64,000 nt of DNA from NCBI GenBank assembly GCA_018263335.1, contig JADFCY010000006.1, forward strand, positions 30,744-94,743, given 5' to 3'. Positions 62,584 through 64,000 of the stretch are shown here, in pieces. The notes below the pieces were generated by a model. The model was not told where the DNA came from. It did no database searches and worked only from the letters and a program-made list of their open reading frames with translations. A program made the translations under genes and the position numbers. Every line of letters begins with the position of its first letter. The stretch's first letter is position 1. Origin of the DNA: Methanolinea sp. Its GTDB lineage: Archaea; Halobacteriota; Methanomicrobia; Methanomicrobiales; Methanospirillaceae.

Positions 62584-63657
62584 ATGTCCGGAGCAAGTGA
62601 TGATGGGGGGAAAAGGCGAAGGTATCTCTTCTCCTTCTCGCATTTGCTCTTCCTCTCCATGATCTTTCTCATCTGTATCCTTGCCGCAGGGATCACTTAC
62701 TTTGATTATCGCCAGGCCGAAGAGACCTACCAGAAGAGTGCCCGTGCCATGCAGGATCAGACAGAGGATGATATCGCAAAGACGATCAGGATTGTCGATT
62801 CTGCATACCAGATCTATGATGCGACCCTCAATGTCAAGATGATGAATGCCTTTTCGTTGTTCCTCCGCGATTACGAGCGTGCGGGGAGAGACATTTCCCG
62901 TATGGACCTTCATTCCCTGAAGGAGGAGATGGGGGACGTCATGGACCTCTATATCATCAATGAGTCGATCATGGTCGAGGCGACCACCTACGAACCTGAT
63001 CTGGGCCTCGATTTCAGCAAGTGGCCGCATTCCTACAAATTCTTACACGATCTCATTCAAAAAGACGGTTTTTTCCCTGACCGGGTGGTATACGAGGTCT
63101 CATCCGGGAAACTGAGGAAATATGCCTACATGCCGACTCCCGACCACCGGTACATCCTCGAGCTCGGCCTGACTGAAAAGGGGATAGGACAGCGGCCTGC
63201 CGTCCATTACCAGGAACCCCTGCGCGAGATGGCCTTCAACAACCCGTACGTCATTAGTTACCGGGCATTTGATACCGTCGGCCGGTTGCTCGGGAAAGGA
63301 AGCAATGCCCAAGGAAAAGCCCCGGCCGCCCTGAGCCAGGTCATCGCGGAGAGGAAGTCGATTGAATTCGAGGACCCGGCCAACCATACCCTCACACGAT
63401 ACATCCTTGTTGACATGGCGGAGCAGAGCTACGCATCAGATACCAGCTGGATAATCGAGCTTGTATACGACCAGTCAGAGATGCAGGCACAGTTGTCGAG
63501 GCTGGTGCTGAACCATCTGATCATTGCGCTGGTCGCGGTCATCACGAGTGCGGGAATGGCCATCGTCCTATCGCGGTACCTCGCAAAACCCGTAAAGACG
63601 ATGGTGGATGACATCGACACGATCTCGAAAGGAGTAGGACTTACGCGGTTGAGTTAA
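62584..63657 (+). pseudogene. Transmembrane Cache-domain sensor truncated by an insertion sequence
   Basis: The frame has 357 residues: a first helix at about 18-38 (LLFLSMIFLICILAAGITYF), a long extracellular dCache-like region to about 300, a second helix about 302-326 (NHLIIALVAVITSAGMAIVLS), and the first part of a HAMP domain (RYLAKPVKTMVDDIDTISKG). The host frame then runs into VGLTRLS and a stop, exactly where insertion-sequence DNA begins. Such proteins normally continue with HAMP plus a chemoreceptor or kinase module. That part would lie beyond the window. As it stands, no signalling output is encoded. Confidence 0.82.
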
Positions 63658-64000
63658 CCAGGAAAAGTTGTAACACCTGACATAAGGAACTAGGAAAAGA
63701 AATTACCCTAAAAAGAGGGCTGGGCAACAAAGAGGGTAGTTGCAGATCGCTGAATTGCCCGTTTTGATTCATACCAGCTCGTACCCGTTTTTAATCGATT
63801 GGATTCCAATCGGAGAAATGCGAGTAACGCAAGGAAAATATGGCCGCGTTGAACCCCATCTTTCCGACCCTGACACCTCTCAATACCACAACACTGTTTA
63901 ATACCCCGATGATATTCTTCGATATTCCATCCACAGTCCTTGAATGTTCTTCTGTCTGATTCTGATGCATCTAGGATATCAGTGGCCCAATATTCGACAT
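63634..64000. mobile_element. Insertion sequence end (IS4/IS701-like), cut by the window edge
   Basis: The element begins in the HAMP domain of the sensor gene and carries a transposase on the minus strand. Its outer end reads GTAGGACTTACGCGG. Many IS4-superfamily elements end in GGACTTACGC, which fits a terminal inverted repeat. The exact boundary is uncertain by a few bases. The other end lies outside the window, so target duplication could not be checked. Confidence 0.72.
63708..64000 (-). CDS. IS4/IS701-type transposase, C-terminal part
   Basis: 96 codons remain, entering from the right edge and ending with TAG at 63708. The sequence holds WNIEEYHRGIKQCCGIERCQ, then RGHIFLALLAFLRLESNRLKTGTSWYESKRAI. 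The (W)xIExYHRxIKQ block contains the last catalytic Glu of the DDE triad. The two Asp residues would lie further into the element. The gene appears intact at this end. Confidence 0.82.
   Translation of the reverse strand, partial: VEYWATDILDASESDRRTFKDCGWNIEEYHRGIKQCCGIERCQGRKDGVQRGHIFLALLAFLRLESNRLKTGTSWYESKRAIQRSATTLFVAQPSF

Overview
The window is about 58% GC by eye and reads as chromosomal DNA of a methanogenic archaeon, most likely order Methanomicrobiales. The evidence is an Eha-type energy-converting hydrogenase operon at the left edge, a methanogenesis marker 8 (DUF2099) gene, an MsvR-type redox regulator, the archaeal alternative heme genes ahbABCD, PAS-rich sensor kinases, archaeal TATA boxes with several apparently leaderless genes, and a tRNA-Leu without encoded CCA. 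Genus and species cannot be read from the sequence.

Layout. 0-1.6 kb: start of an eha operon (minus strand, running off the left edge). 1.8-6.9 kb: TrkH, tRNA-Leu, SixA phosphatase, an MsvR-like regulator with two upstream operator-like boxes, a small winged-helix protein and an uncharacterised protein. 6.9-15.7 kb: rubrerythrin-VIT fusion, DUF389 membrane protein, an operon of ACT protein, homoserine dehydrogenase and a helix-turn-helix/TiaS-like fusion, a membrane PAS kinase, and a two-gene ATPase plus stand-alone TOPRIM module that resembles a split OLD-type defence system. 16-24.9 kb: ABC exporter, CBS protein, Acg-type nitroreductase, GntP permease, acylphosphatase, two Cys-cluster proteins, PNPOx-like, PH-domain, thioesterase and glutamine amidotransferase genes. 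25-28.4 kb: a decayed ammonium transporter, an exported protein with two internal repeats, a DUF2178/XRE pair and a small-multidrug-export-like protein. 28.6-42.6 kb: an ion-transport block with two P-type ATPases, a ferric-reductase-like protein, an NSS symporter and three CPA2 antiporters. 43.5-51 kb: a NapH-like ferredoxin membrane protein with a cupin, the translationally coupled ahbD-ahbA-ahbB-ahbC operon, and a catalase-peroxidase gene split by a +1 frameshift in a homopolymer. 51.4-63.7 kb: rubredoxin-flavoprotein, a 1426-residue receiver/PAS/GAF/histidine kinase, lipoproteins, methanogenesis marker 8, an ABC-2 exporter and a transmembrane sensor cut off by an insertion sequence whose transposase enters from the right edge.

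Themes. Oxygen and redox stress recurs: MsvR, rubrerythrin-VIT, KatG next to its heme pathway, rubredoxin-flavoprotein, Acg and PNPOx proteins. Cation homeostasis is unusually dense. Genome decay is visible in amt, katG, the truncated sensor and two gene-poor stretches at 42.6-43.6 and 44.7-45.4 kb. The best candidates for something undescribed are the ATPase/TOPRIM pair, the HTH/TiaS-like fusion, the MsvR box pair, and the 43-codon coupled leader ORF ahead of a P-type ATPase. All names rest on motif recognition and none was confirmed by a database search.
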